The translations under genes and the position numbers were made by a program. A DNA stretch of 21,789 nt from Archaeoglobaceae archaeon (lineage in GTDB: Archaea > Halobacteriota > Archaeoglobi > Archaeoglobales > Archaeoglobaceae). The stretch covers positions 1 through 21,789 of the forward strand of contig JANXDV010000006.1 of assembly GCA_025058955.1 (NCBI GenBank), in the 5' to 3' direction. Numbering within the stretch: the stretch's first letter is position 1; the number at the start of each line of letters is the position of its first letter. The notes under the pieces are model-generated. The model did no database searches. It was not told the origin of the DNA and worked only from the letters and a program-made list of their open reading frames with translations. Below, piece by piece: positions 1-6,566 of the stretch.

Positions 1-301
1 AAAATATATTAAATTTTCTATGGATAGATTTCTATGCTTTTTGCTTGATTTTTTTGATTATCTTTGGTTTTATGCTCTTTTCAGCTAAAAATAGAAGATA
101 ATCTCCAACAAAATCCATTGAAAAGTCCAATCTGTAGTATTAATTGCTATCAAAGAAAGCTTGACCGCATTTATGCGTTATATTTAATCGTAATTTTTTC
201 TAAATTGCAGATGAAGGATTAGAAGCTGAATTTTAGCTCTAAAAAAGCTTAAATTTAAAATCGTCCCATATTTAGTAAATATTGATAGAGTATATAAGGA
301 G
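1..301. other. A+T-rich stretch with no recognisable gene
   Basis: No convincing gene is visible. The stretch is dominated by A and T runs. A TATA-like TATATAAG sits at 290-297. Read rightward it would fire antisense into the end of the hydrolase gene; read leftward it would start a transcript near 268 that has no substantial open frame. A 28-codon minus-strand frame (118-32, ATG to TAG, basic C-terminus) is present but has no promoter at the usual distance and could be chance. The region may hold the far end of a neighbouring gene's untranslated sequence or a small RNA, but nothing supports either directly. Confidence 0.5.
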
Positions 302-877
302 CTAAAATTTATTTCTTAGCCTTAAAAACGAATTAACAGCAAAAGCACAGATTTTTTCTGCGAGAACATCAAATTTTCCAAAATAGAAGTGATCGGTATC
401 GAGAATGACGAAATCTCTCGGCTCACTTGCTTTCGAGATTAGCTCAAGGCTATCAGAAATTGACACGAATTGATCTCTTTTTGCAATTACGAAAAACTTT
501 GGATTTTTTGAATCCCTGAATGTTATTGAGTCAATACTTGGAAGTGGCGAAATGTATATCGCGAAATCACAGAGTTCCGCAATATTTGATGCGACAACAC
601 TGCCAAATGAGTATCCAACAACTCCAATCTGCGTATGTCTACTTTTTAGAAAGTCTAAGCATATCTTTGCATCTTCGATCTCGCCAATTCCTTTCCTATA
701 GCTTCTATAGTCGAATCTCAAGCTTGAGATCTTCTCTTCAGATAACTTCTCTACAATTCTCTCCAACCTTTCATCAAATCTACTTCCACCCATTAAAGGA
801 TGTGGTGGACAAAGTAAGATCGCATTCTCTCCCATATATTCATAATTGGCTTTAATCGATTTTATCTCCAGATCCAT
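302..877 (-). CDS. Alpha/beta hydrolase, small dienelactone-hydrolase-like
   Basis: This is a 191-residue single-domain protein with the alpha/beta-hydrolase layout. The nucleophile elbow G-Y-S-F-G-S places the catalytic serine at about residue 90. An acid candidate is Asp135 in AKRDQF, and a histidine candidate is His163 in DTDHF. The early CPPHPLMGG stretch (about residues 23-31) matches the oxyanion-hole strand-turn of small archaeal and bacterial hydrolases of the alpha/beta COG2945-like group. Substrate is unknown; esterase or thioesterase activity on a small cytoplasmic metabolite is inference from the fold. The ATG at 877-875 lies about 26 nt downstream of a TATA box (906-899 read on this strand), so the message is probably leaderless. 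The gene is divergent from MCM and shares that promoter sequence. Confidence 0.82.
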   Translation of the reverse strand: MDLEIKSIKANYEYMGENAILLCPPHPLMGGSRFDERLERIVEKLSEEKISSLRFDYRSYRKGIGEIEDAKICLDFLKSRHTQIGVVGYSFGSVVASNIAELCDFAIYISPLPSIDSITFRDSKNPKFFVIAKRDQFVSISDSLELISKASEPRDFVILDTDHFYFGKFDVLAEKICAFAVNSFLRLRNKF

Positions 878-896
878 TGCTAAAAACCTTGGCTAA

Positions 897-908
897 AATT
901 TTATAAGC
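897..908. promoter_or_regulatory. Near-symmetric TATA box shared by two divergent leaderless genes
   Basis: The sequence AATTTTATAAGC contains TTTATAAG on the plus strand and TTATAAAA on the minus strand. Its centre (about 903) is about 25 nt from the MCM ATG at 928 and about 26 nt from the hydrolase ATG at 877. Those are the distances expected if transcription begins at each start codon. The gap between the two start codons is only 50 bp and no second TATA-like box is seen in it. Confidence 0.6.
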
Positions 909-927
909 TTTTTGCAGATTTCTTTTG

Positions 928-3006
928 ATGATCAGTTGTCCCGAAATATGGACAGAGTTTTTTGAGAAATACTACTCAGAAGAGATCAACAACCTTGCAT
1001 TTCGCATAAAGAGTGGTGGAGATAAAAGGGCAATTTATGTAAACTTCATTCGAGATCTTTCTGTTTTTCAAGAAGGTAGATTAGGCGAGGAGCTAATAGA
1101 GAATCCTGATGAGGTTCTAACTCATGCTGAGAAAGGGCTTGCATCTTCAACAAACATCTACGGTGTTTCGCTTGAAGGATGCAAACCACGTTTCCATTCA
1201 TTGCCAAGCACAAAAAAGATCATGATCAGAGACATTAGAAGCTCCCACATTTCAAAGTTCATTGCGATAGAGGGTATAATCAGAAAAGTCACAGAAGTTC
1301 GTCCAAGGATCATATCTGCTGCATTCAAGTGTTTGAATTGTAGAAACGTCATCCAAGTTCCTCAAGATGATTCAACATTGAGATATCCCTACGAGTGCAG
1401 ATGTGGAAGCAAAAGATTCCATTTGATCCCTGAAAAGAGTATATCAATTGACAGTCAAAGAGTAAAGATCCAAGAATATCCAGAGAACCTCAGAGGTGGA
1501 GAGCAACCACAGAGCATCGATGTTATCCTTGAAGGAGATCTCACAGGTGTGATCAACCCAGGAGACAGAGTGATCATTAACGGCATAGTCAGAGCAAAGC
1601 CGAGAGGAGTTCAGCAAAGAATGCTCACTCATATGGATCTCTTCATCGAAGGAAATTCAATTGAGATGCTCCAGCAGGAGTATGAGGAATTTGAGATCAC
1701 TGAGAAGGACAAAGAGGAGATAATGAAGCTTGCCAGAAGTGATGACATCTACGAAAAAGTCGTTAGGACTATAGCCCCCTCTATTTATGGACATGAGGAT
1801 ATAAAGCTTGCAATCGCCTTACAGCTCTTTGGCGGGGTTGCTAAAAAACTTCCAGATGGCACTGAGATCAGGGGAGATATTCATATTCTGCTTGTTGGAG
1901 ATCCAGGTGTGGCTAAATCCCAGCTTTTAAAATACGTTCATAGAATTGCTCCAAGAAGCGTTTACACAACTGGAAAAGGCACTACTTCTGCAGGTTTAAC
2001 AGCAACAGCGGTGAGAGACGAGATCGATGGAAGGTGGACTCTTGAAGCGGGTGCTTTAGTTTTGGCGGATAAGGGAATAGCTCTGGTTGACGAGATCGAC
2101 AAGATGCGAAAAGAAGATCGCTCAGCACTTCATGAAGCGTTAGAGCAACAGACTATAAGTGTGGCAAAAGCAGGAATAAATGCAATTCTTAAGGCGAGAT
2201 GTGCATTGCTTGCAGCAGCAAATCCAAAGCTTGGCAGATTCGATCGCTATTCTCCAATAGCGGAACAGATTGAATTGTCACCAACGCTTTTGTCGAGATT
2301 CGACTTGATCTTTGTTATGACGGATGAACCAGGAGAGGAAAGGGACAAACAGCTTGCAAGCCATATTTTGAACATGCATCAACTCGGAGAAATGCTTGAG
2401 AAATTCAAAGGAACTAATATAAAAGAGGATTTAAAGAGCAAAATTTCGAAAATTGAGCCAGCGGTTGATCCAGAGCTTTTTAGGAAATACATTGCCTTCT
2501 CGAGAAACATATTTCCAGTTTTAAGCGAAGAAGCTAAGCAGAAAATTGAAGAATTCTACGTTTCACTTCGCTCGAGAGTAAAAGAAAACTCTCCTGTGCC
2601 AATTACTGCAAGACAACTTGAAAGCATTGTAAGATTGGCTGAAGCTTCTGCGAGGATCAGATTGAGCGATACAGTTTCAGCTGAAGACGTTGAGAGAGTG
2701 ATCGGAGTAGTGCAGAGATGTCTTGCTCAGATCGCTGTTGATCCCGAGACTGGGGACTGGGATATAGATTACGCTTACACTGGGACTTCTAAGAAGCAGA
2801 GAGATCGAATTTTCACAATAAAGAAAATAATCGAGGAACTCGAAGATCTAAATGAGAATGGTGCACCAGAGGAGGAAATAGTGAGTAAGGCGAGAGAGAA
2901 GGGTATAGAAGAGAGTAAAGCGAGAGAAATTCTCTCAAAACTTAAGATGATGGGGGAAGCATTTTGTCCAAAATATGGGTTTTACAGGATCGTGAGAAGG
3001 AGATGA
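928..3006 (+). CDS. mcm: Replicative DNA helicase MCM
   Basis: This is the hexameric 3'-5' replicative helicase of Archaea, acting at the fork with GINS and the RecJ/Cdc45-type partner. At about 692 residues it has normal family length and no intein. Visible parts are: the N-terminal domain with a zinc site of four cysteines (about 136, 139, 158, 160); an OB-fold region; the AAA+ core with Walker A GDPGVAKS (about 325-332); Walker B LVDEID (about 388-393); the arginine-finger motif SPTLLSRFDLIF; and a C-terminal winged-helix region after about residue 610. The frame is open from a TTG at 925, but the ATG at 928 is preferred because it lies about 25 nt after the TATA box and is probably the leaderless 5' end. 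It heads a plus-strand run with the RAD55-like gene, Cgi121 and shikimate kinase. Confidence 0.97.
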   Translation: MISCPEIWTEFFEKYYSEEINNLAFRIKSGGDKRAIYVNFIRDLSVFQEGRLGEELIENPDEVLTHAEKGLASSTNIYGVSLEGCKPRFHSLPSTKKIMIRDIRSSHISKFIAIEGIIRKVTEVRPRIISAAFKCLNCRNVIQVPQDDSTLRYPYECRCGSKRFHLIPEKSISIDSQRVKIQEYPENLRGGEQPQSIDVILEGDLTGVINPGDRVIINGIVRAKPRGVQQRMLTHMDLFIEGNSIEMLQQEYEEFEITEKDKEEIMKLARSDDIYEKVVRTIAPSIYGHEDIKLAIALQLFGGVAKKLPDGTEIRGDIHILLVGDPGVAKSQLLKYVHRIAPRSVYTTGKGTTSAGLTATAVRDEIDGRWTLEAGALVLADKGIALVDEIDKMRKEDRSALHEALEQQTISVAKAGINAILKARCALLAAANPKLGRFDRYSPIAEQIELSPTLLSRFDLIFVMTDEPGEERDKQLASHILNMHQLGEMLEKFKGTNIKEDLKSKISKIEPAVDPELFRKYIAFSRNIFPVLSEEAKQKIEEFYVSLRSRVKENSPVPITARQLESIVRLAEASARIRLSDTVSAEDVERVIGVVQRCLAQIAVDPETGDWDIDYAYTGTSKKQRDRIFTIKKIIEELEDLNENGAPEEEIVSKAREKGIEESKAREILSKLKMMGEAFCPKYGFYRIVRRR

Positions 3007-3009
3007 AAA

Positions 3010-3018
3010 GTATATAAG
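3010..3018 (+). promoter_or_regulatory. TATA box for the RAD55/KaiC-like gene
   Basis: GTATATAAG begins four bases after the MCM stop codon. Its centre (about 3014) is 24-27 nt upstream of the ATG codons at 3038 and 3041. This suggests the downstream genes have their own promoter in addition to any readthrough from mcm, and that translation begins at one of those two codons and not at the earlier ATG (3029). Confidence 0.55.
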
Positions 3019-3040
3019 TAATGAAGTAATGTGGAGCATG

Positions 3041-3724
3041 ATGAAGGTTTACAGATCCGGCATTGTTCCGCTTGACGTTCAACTCGCTGGAGGAGTGCCG
3101 GGAGGGACTGTTTTGTTGATCCTTGAAGAGCCCGGAGCTGGTGGCGAAGTGTTTTCTTATCATTTCGCTGTCGAAGGAGCGAATAACGGTGAAAATGTGC
3201 TGTATATTGCAACAGACGACTCCGAAAAGGATATAAAAAAGTTTTTGAACTTATATTTTGAGAAATTCAGAGAATTCACTATTCTCAGTTTCAAGGGTAA
3301 GCAGGAGACAGATGCAAAGGGCTATCTTAGAAAGACGATGTATGACGTGCTGACTGGGATAAAAACGATTTTAAAGAATGAGAAGTTTGACAGAGTTATA
3401 ATAAACAACATAACTTTCTTTTTCTCTAAGTATTCGCATGAAGACGTTATATCGCTAATCGAGTTTCTTTCAAATATCGCGAAGGAGAACGAATCCGCAT
3501 TTCTCCTTTTGATGACAAAAGGCATGTTGGAAGAGCCCCAGGAGACCGCGGTGAAGCACTTCTGCGATGGAGTTATAGAACTCAATCTTAGAGAGTTCGA
3601 GAATGAAGTTCAGAGAAGACTGAAATTCATAAAATTCAAAGGAATAGTTGTTCCAAGGCTCGTGATGAGGTATGAGTTAACAGACAGAGGAGTGAAAATG
3701 GAGTCTGCAATGAGAGTTATATGA
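3041..3724 (+). CDS. RAD55/KaiC-like RecA-fold protein with degenerate ATP site
   Basis: The protein is about 227 residues from ATG 3041; ATGs at 3029 and 3038 are in frame. The opening SGIVPLDVQLAGGVPGGTVL is the classic KaiC/RAD55/GvpD start (SGIxxLDxxLxGGxPxGxxxL). Where the family has Walker A (GxxGxGKT/S) this protein reads EEPGAGGEVF, with Gly-Glu in place of Lys-Thr/Ser. Where Walker B should give hhhhD it reads RVIINNITFF, with Asn for Asp. It is therefore expected to bind ATP weakly or not hydrolyse it. Related Walker-deficient RAD55-like proteins occur in other euryarchaea; function is unknown to me. The frame ends in an ATGA overlap with Cgi121, so the two are translationally coupled. 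A regulatory or scaffold role is inference. Confidence 0.8.
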   Translation: MKVYRSGIVPLDVQLAGGVPGGTVLLILEEPGAGGEVFSYHFAVEGANNGENVLYIATDDSEKDIKKFLNLYFEKFREFTILSFKGKQETDAKGYLRKTMYDVLTGIKTILKNEKFDRVIINNITFFFSKYSHEDVISLIEFLSNIAKENESAFLLLMTKGMLEEPQETAVKHFCDGVIELNLREFENEVQRRLKFIKFKGIVVPRLVMRYELTDRGVKMESAMRVI

Positions 3725-4149
3725 GGATCCTCTTTGGAACTCTTAAAAAGCCAACATTTGGCGATTTTGCATGTTTCATAGACTCAAAATATGTTGTTGA
3801 TCTCTCTACAGTGGATTTTGCTGTTAAAAAGGCTATTAAGAATTGGAATTCTGGTAAGAGGATTTCAAGATCGCTTGCAATCGAGATCTTGCTTTATTAT
3901 TCTGCAAATAGGCAGATTGAAACAGCTAAGAAGCTTACAGGAACAAAAAAGGTTGTTGCAATCATTTTGGATGAAAATGAGTTTTCCGAGATCGATTTTA
4001 ACGAAGAAGAATTTTACCCAGAATTCGATCTTGAACTTGTAAGAGAACACTACGAGATCTCAGACGAGGAGATCAGAATAGTTGGTGTTGAAAAGCTTCC
4101 TTTACTCATTAAAGAAAGGATCGCTTTATTCTCTTCTTTTGGTGAGTAA
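3721..4149 (+). CDS. cgi121: KEOPS complex subunit Cgi121
   Basis: This 142-residue protein matches the archaeal Cgi121 family. It has the A-x-x-K-A-I segment followed by RSLAIEILLYYSANRQIETA (about residues 50-69), the conserved surface that contacts Bud32 and binds the tRNA 3' end. A strand KKVVAIILDE and a C-terminal helix ending in KERIALFSS follow. KEOPS (Kae1, Bud32, Cgi121, Pcc1) makes the N6-threonylcarbamoyladenosine at position 37 of ANN-decoding tRNAs; Cgi121 recruits tRNA and stimulates Bud32. The start codon overlaps the previous stop as ATGA, and the stop codon directly abuts the next ATG. In many archaea this gene sits by helicase genes; here it is two genes from MCM. The Pcc1 gene is elsewhere in the window (16952). 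Confidence 0.88.
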   Translation: MRILFGTLKKPTFGDFACFIDSKYVVDLSTVDFAVKKAIKNWNSGKRISRSLAIEILLYYSANRQIETAKKLTGTKKVVAIILDENEFSEIDFNEEEFYPEFDLELVREHYEISDEEIRIVGVEKLPLLIKERIALFSSFGE

Positions 4150-4974
4150 ATGCTCGGAAAAGCTTATGCTGCTGGAACAATTTTGAATGCACTTGCGACT
4201 GGAACAGGAAGTGCTTTTGGAATTGAACTGACAACAAAGGCTAAAGTGAAGCTTGATGATGAGAATGTGCTCATAGTAAATGGTGAGGAAAGGGAGACAG
4301 AGATTTTGGAAAAAATTTTATCGCATTTTGGAATAAAAGCCCAGGTTACTGTTAGAACTGAGATTCCAGAAAGAAGCGGTCTTGGAAGTAGCTCAGCTTT
4401 TATAAACGCAATTCTTTGTAGTTTAATGAAAAATAAAGAGCTGTTAGCCCATGAAATTCTGAAGTTAAATGCGGAAATCTCTCTAAAGGCTGGTATAAGT
4501 TATACAGGAGCTTTTGACGATGCTTCAGCATCACTCTTGGGCGGTTTTGTAATCTCAGAGAATTATCAAATGAAGTTGAGAAGCTGGATCCTCAGCAGAA
4601 AAAAAACCGCGGTGCTAATTCCCGAATTTAAAAGGAAGAAAGTGGACTGGGATAAGATCAAAGCTGAAAGCTATAGGCTTAGCAATGCCTTGGAGGACAT
4701 TAAAAAGCTAAAATTCTTCGAAGTCATGGTTGAAAACACGAAGTTCTACTGTGAGATGCTCGGATATCCGATAGAAATTGCTGAAAGATTGTGGAGAGAA
4801 GGGATTTGCTGTGGTCTCTCTGGAAATGGTCCTGTATTTGTTGCAATTGGTAGCAAAGAGGAAGTTCTAACAGCGAAGGAGATCTGGCAAGAGTATGGAA
4901 GGGTTTTATTGAGAAAAGTTGCTGAAAAACCCGCTGAAGACGTTGTTATATCCTCTGAGCTTTTTATGTCTTGA
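4150..4974 (+). CDS. aroK: Archaeal shikimate kinase (GHMP superfamily)
   Basis: This is a 274-residue GHMP kinase unrelated to bacterial AroK. It phosphorylates shikimate with ATP to shikimate 3-phosphate in aromatic amino acid synthesis (EC 2.7.1.71). Family marks are GKAYAAGTILNALATGTGSAFG at the N-terminus, the phosphate loop ERSGLGSSSA (about residues 74-83), the AGISYTGAFDDASASLLGG segment typical of archaeal shikimate kinases, and the C-terminal GHMP motif LSGNGPVFVAIG. Pantoate kinase, another archaeal GHMP enzyme, was considered and fits less well. The ATG follows the Cgi121 stop without a gap, with GGTGA (4141-4145) as ribosome binding site. It is the last gene of the MCM-side run and converges on ftsZ2. 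Confidence 0.88.
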   Translation: MLGKAYAAGTILNALATGTGSAFGIELTTKAKVKLDDENVLIVNGEERETEILEKILSHFGIKAQVTVRTEIPERSGLGSSSAFINAILCSLMKNKELLAHEILKLNAEISLKAGISYTGAFDDASASLLGGFVISENYQMKLRSWILSRKKTAVLIPEFKRKKVDWDKIKAESYRLSNALEDIKKLKFFEVMVENTKFYCEMLGYPIEIAERLWREGICCGLSGNGPVFVAIGSKEEVLTAKEIWQEYGRVLLRKVAEKPAEDVVISSELFMS

Positions 4975-5009
4975 AGATCTCGATCAAAAACGTAAAGTTG
5001 TGCTTAGCT

Positions 5010-5022
5010 AAAAAATAAAAAA
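5010..5022 (-). terminator. Oligo-T terminator after ftsZ2
   Basis: On the minus strand the sequence is TTTTTTATTTTTT, beginning about ten bases past the ftsZ2 stop codon. Archaeal RNA polymerase terminates on such uninterrupted U-tracts without needing a hairpin. No comparable T-run for the convergent shikimate kinase gene is seen on the plus strand. Confidence 0.65.
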
Positions 5023-5031
5023 TTTGTAGTT

Positions 5032-6168
5032 TTAGAGAGTATCTATTGCAATTTTCTTTGCAACCTTCTTTTCTACCTTACTAACGCCAATTTCCTTTAA
5101 AGCGGATCTCTGTCCTGGTTCTTCAACCAAGTGTTCGTATTCTTCACTGCCAACAATGAGCTTGTGCTTGATTCCAGTCATTATAGCTACAACTCTAACA
5201 AAACCTTCAAAGTCTTTCGAGATCCTTGCACCCCAGATCACATTTGCGGTATCGTCGAGTTCGAATGTAAGATTTCTGATTATTTCTTCCGCCTCTTTAA
5301 GTGTTAGATCGTTTCCTCCAGAGATGTGAACGAGCGATCCAGTTGCTCCACGGTAGTCGACATCGAGTAGGGGATGAGAGAGACAATCTCTAACAACTGT
5401 AGTAGCCTTATCCTGTGCCTTCGCTTCGCCAACAAGCATAACCGCAACTCCACCATGACCCATTATCGCCTTAAGATCCGCAAAGTCGATGTTAACAAGC
5501 GAAGGACGAGTGATCGTATCTGTTAAGCCTTTAATAGTCTCAGCGATGAGCTGATCCATAACGCTAAATGCAGCATCTATTGGCAAATTCGGATAGTATT
5601 CAACAAGTTTGTTGTTATCCAAAACTACCACTGTGTCGCAATTCTCTTTTAAGTCTCTTAAGCCTTGAATCGCCTTGCCAATTCTTGCTCTCTCAACCTT
5701 GAAAGGAGTCTGGGCAAAACCAACAACGATTGCTCCTTGTTTCTTAGCAATCTCAGCGATAACTGGTGCAGCACCAGTTCCAGTTCCACCACCCATTCCC
5801 GCACAGATGAAAACCATGTCTGCATCCGCAAGAATCTCCTCAAGCACACTTCTTGCAAGCTCAGCAGCCTTTCTTCCCACTTCAGGATACCCTCCAGCAC
5901 CAAGCCCTCTTGTAAGGCTTCTGCCAATGAGTATCCTTTTATCCGCTTTTGTCATCAGCAAATGCTGTTTGTCCGTATTTATAGCAATGGTTGTCGCATC
6001 AAGCTCCATGTGCGAAAGTCTGTTTATTGTATTATTTCCGCAACCACCACAACCAACTACAAAAATCCTCGGCTTCTCGAAGAAGTCCTTCACTTCCTTA
6101 ACCTTCTCCTCTCTCCTAATTCTATCCTGCTCCAAATATTGCTGGGCTTTACTAACTATACTTTTCAT
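5032..6168 (-). CDS. ftsZ2: Cell division protein FtsZ, FtsZ2 type
   Basis: This is a tubulin-superfamily GTPase that forms the archaeal division ring; 378 residues from ATG 6168. The GTP-binding tubulin signature GGGTGTGAAP is at about residues 126-135, the N-terminal glycine-rich loop is VVGCGGCGNNT, and the T7 synergy loop NIDFADLKAIM carries the catalytic acidic residues. Segments such as AINTDKQHL, VVLDNNKL, NLPIDAAFSVMDQLIAETIKG and GGVAVMLVGE match haloarchaeal FtsZ2 and not FtsZ1. In haloarchaea FtsZ2 is needed for constriction. A TTG lies five codons upstream, but it sits inside the strong Shine-Dalgarno GGAGGTG, which is correctly spaced from ATG 6168, so that ATG is chosen. It is the second gene after cdrS. 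An oddity is Cys in the usually Ala position of the GCGGxGNNT loop. Confidence 0.95.
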   Translation of the reverse strand: MKSIVSKAQQYLEQDRIRREEKVKEVKDFFEKPRIFVVGCGGCGNNTINRLSHMELDATTIAINTDKQHLLMTKADKRILIGRSLTRGLGAGGYPEVGRKAAELARSVLEEILADADMVFICAGMGGGTGTGAAPVIAEIAKKQGAIVVGFAQTPFKVERARIGKAIQGLRDLKENCDTVVVLDNNKLVEYYPNLPIDAAFSVMDQLIAETIKGLTDTITRPSLVNIDFADLKAIMGHGGVAVMLVGEAKAQDKATTVVRDCLSHPLLDVDYRGATGSLVHISGGNDLTLKEAEEIIRNLTFELDDTANVIWGARISKDFEGFVRVVAIMTGIKHKLIVGSEEYEHLVEEPGQRSALKEIGVSKVEKKVAKKIAIDTL

Positions 6169-6174
6169 CTCACA

Positions 6175-6181
6175 CACCTCC
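6175..6181 (-). promoter_or_regulatory. Shine-Dalgarno that fixes the ftsZ2 start
   Basis: GGAGGTG on the minus strand ends six bases before ATG 6168. It lies in the 23-bp gap between the cdrS stop and ftsZ2. It includes the upstream in-frame TTG's second and third codons, which argues against that TTG as the start. Confidence 0.75.
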
Positions 6182-6191
6182 AAACCAAATT

Positions 6192-6374
6192 TTAACTAAA
6201 CCCCTTCATACTGGAAGCTTTCTCGATCTGCTCCCTGTTATCTTCGATGAACTTCTTTATCGCTGCTCGAATTGCCTCACTTACTGAGGTATATTCCCCA
6301 AGCTCAACTAATACCTCTAGCTTGCTGTATTGCGCTTCTGTAAGCCTTATGCTAATTTTTCTTGTTGCTGGCAT
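6192..6374 (-). CDS. cdrS: CdrS-like ribbon-helix-helix regulator of cell division
   Basis: This is a 60-residue ribbon-helix-helix (CopG/MetJ-type) protein. The beta strand RKISIRLTE (about residues 5-13) provides the DNA-contacting residues; helix A spans EAQYSKLEVLVELG and helix B is TSVSEAIRAAIKKFI, with a charged tail. In haloarchaea a short RHH protein, CdrS, is encoded directly upstream of ftsZ2 and co-transcribed with it, and controls division genes. Size, fold and position here are the same, so orthology is likely. The frame opens at a TTG at 6401, but ATG 6374 is chosen because GGTGG lies four bases ahead. The leader contains repeated GGACAA sites, suggesting autoregulation (inference). 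ftsZ2 follows after 23 bp. Confidence 0.85.
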   Translation of the reverse strand: MPATRKISIRLTEAQYSKLEVLVELGEYTSVSEAIRAAIKKFIEDNREQIEKASSMKGFS

Positions 6375-6378
6375 GTTT

Positions 6379-6383
6379 CCACC
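6379..6383 (-). promoter_or_regulatory. Shine-Dalgarno for cdrS
   Basis: GGTGG on the minus strand is four bases ahead of ATG 6374. It supports this start over the TTG nine codons upstream. Confidence 0.55.
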
Positions 6384-6386
6384 GGA

Positions 6387-6473
6387 AATTTTGTCCCTCA
6401 ATCAGCGGACAAATGGCTTCTTTTGTCCACCATTTGTCCGCTTCATGACATCTATTGGGTGTATATTGTCCGA
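6387..6473 (-). promoter_or_regulatory. Operator-like array of GGACAA repeats in the cdrS-ftsZ2 leader
   Basis: Read on the cdrS strand there are four direct copies of NGGACAAW: CGGACAAT (first G at 6471), CGGACAAA (6439), TGGACAAA (6428) and GGGACAAA (6396). The first-G distances are 32, 11 and 32 bp. A fifth, inverted copy lies at 6406-6413. The second copy and the inverted copy form a perfect 13-bp inverted repeat (6404-6416 and 6430-6442, AGCGGACAAATGG and its complement) with a 13-base spacer. The array covers the stretch from the promoter to the ribosome binding site. Spacing close to whole helical turns suits cooperative binding of a ribbon-helix-helix protein, most simply CdrS itself. 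A 13-bp RNA hairpin in the leader is the alternative. Confidence 0.65.
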
Positions 6474-6474
6474 C

Positions 6475-6491
6475 ATTATAATATTTAAATT
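6475..6491 (-). promoter_or_regulatory. Promoter of cdrS-ftsZ2
   Basis: On the minus strand AATTTAAATATTATAAT offers two overlapping TATA-like boxes, TTTAAATA (6490-6483) and TATTATAA further down, preceded by a purine-rich CGAAAAA that could serve as the TFB recognition element. Transcription would start near 6461 or 6452, leaving a leader of roughly 80 nt. That is unusual in this window, where most genes look leaderless. Confidence 0.5.
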
Positions 6492-6535
6492 TTTCGGTGT
6501 CGATAGTGATAAAAGCAAAAAATAGGTAACAGAAG

Positions 6536-6545
6536 AAAATATATT
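6536..6545 (+). promoter_or_regulatory. TATA box for the PfkB kinase gene
   Basis: AAAATATATT is centred about 26 nt before the ATG at 6567, which predicts a leaderless transcript. No Shine-Dalgarno motif precedes that ATG. Confidence 0.55.
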
Positions 6546-6566
6546 CAAAAAGATCGCAAAACTGGT

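Noticed and set aside
32..118. 28-codon minus-strand frame at the left edge (basic, amphipathic)
   Set aside because: It is short, in A+T-rich sequence, with no TATA box at the expected distance and no Shine-Dalgarno; chance is the best explanation without conservation data.
208..240. Possible C/D-box guide RNA (ATGAAGG and CTGA near each other)
   Set aside because: The C-box consensus RTGATGA is not matched and no paired C'/D' boxes or terminal stem are visible.
520..855. 111-codon plus-strand frame antisense to the hydrolase
   Set aside because: The hydrolase on the other strand has catalytic motifs and a proper promoter; the plus-strand translation shows no domain.
4150..4974. Pantoate kinase as identity of the GHMP kinase
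   Set aside because: The TGAFDDASASLLGG segment and the N-terminal GTILNALATGTGSAFG fit archaeal shikimate kinase better.
5665..6199. Two long plus-strand open frames (174-176 codons) antisense to ftsZ2
   Set aside because: They lie inside a fully conserved FtsZ2 gene, have serine- and cysteine-rich or hydrophobic low-information translations, and have no promoter or ribosome binding site; they mirror ftsZ2 codon bias.
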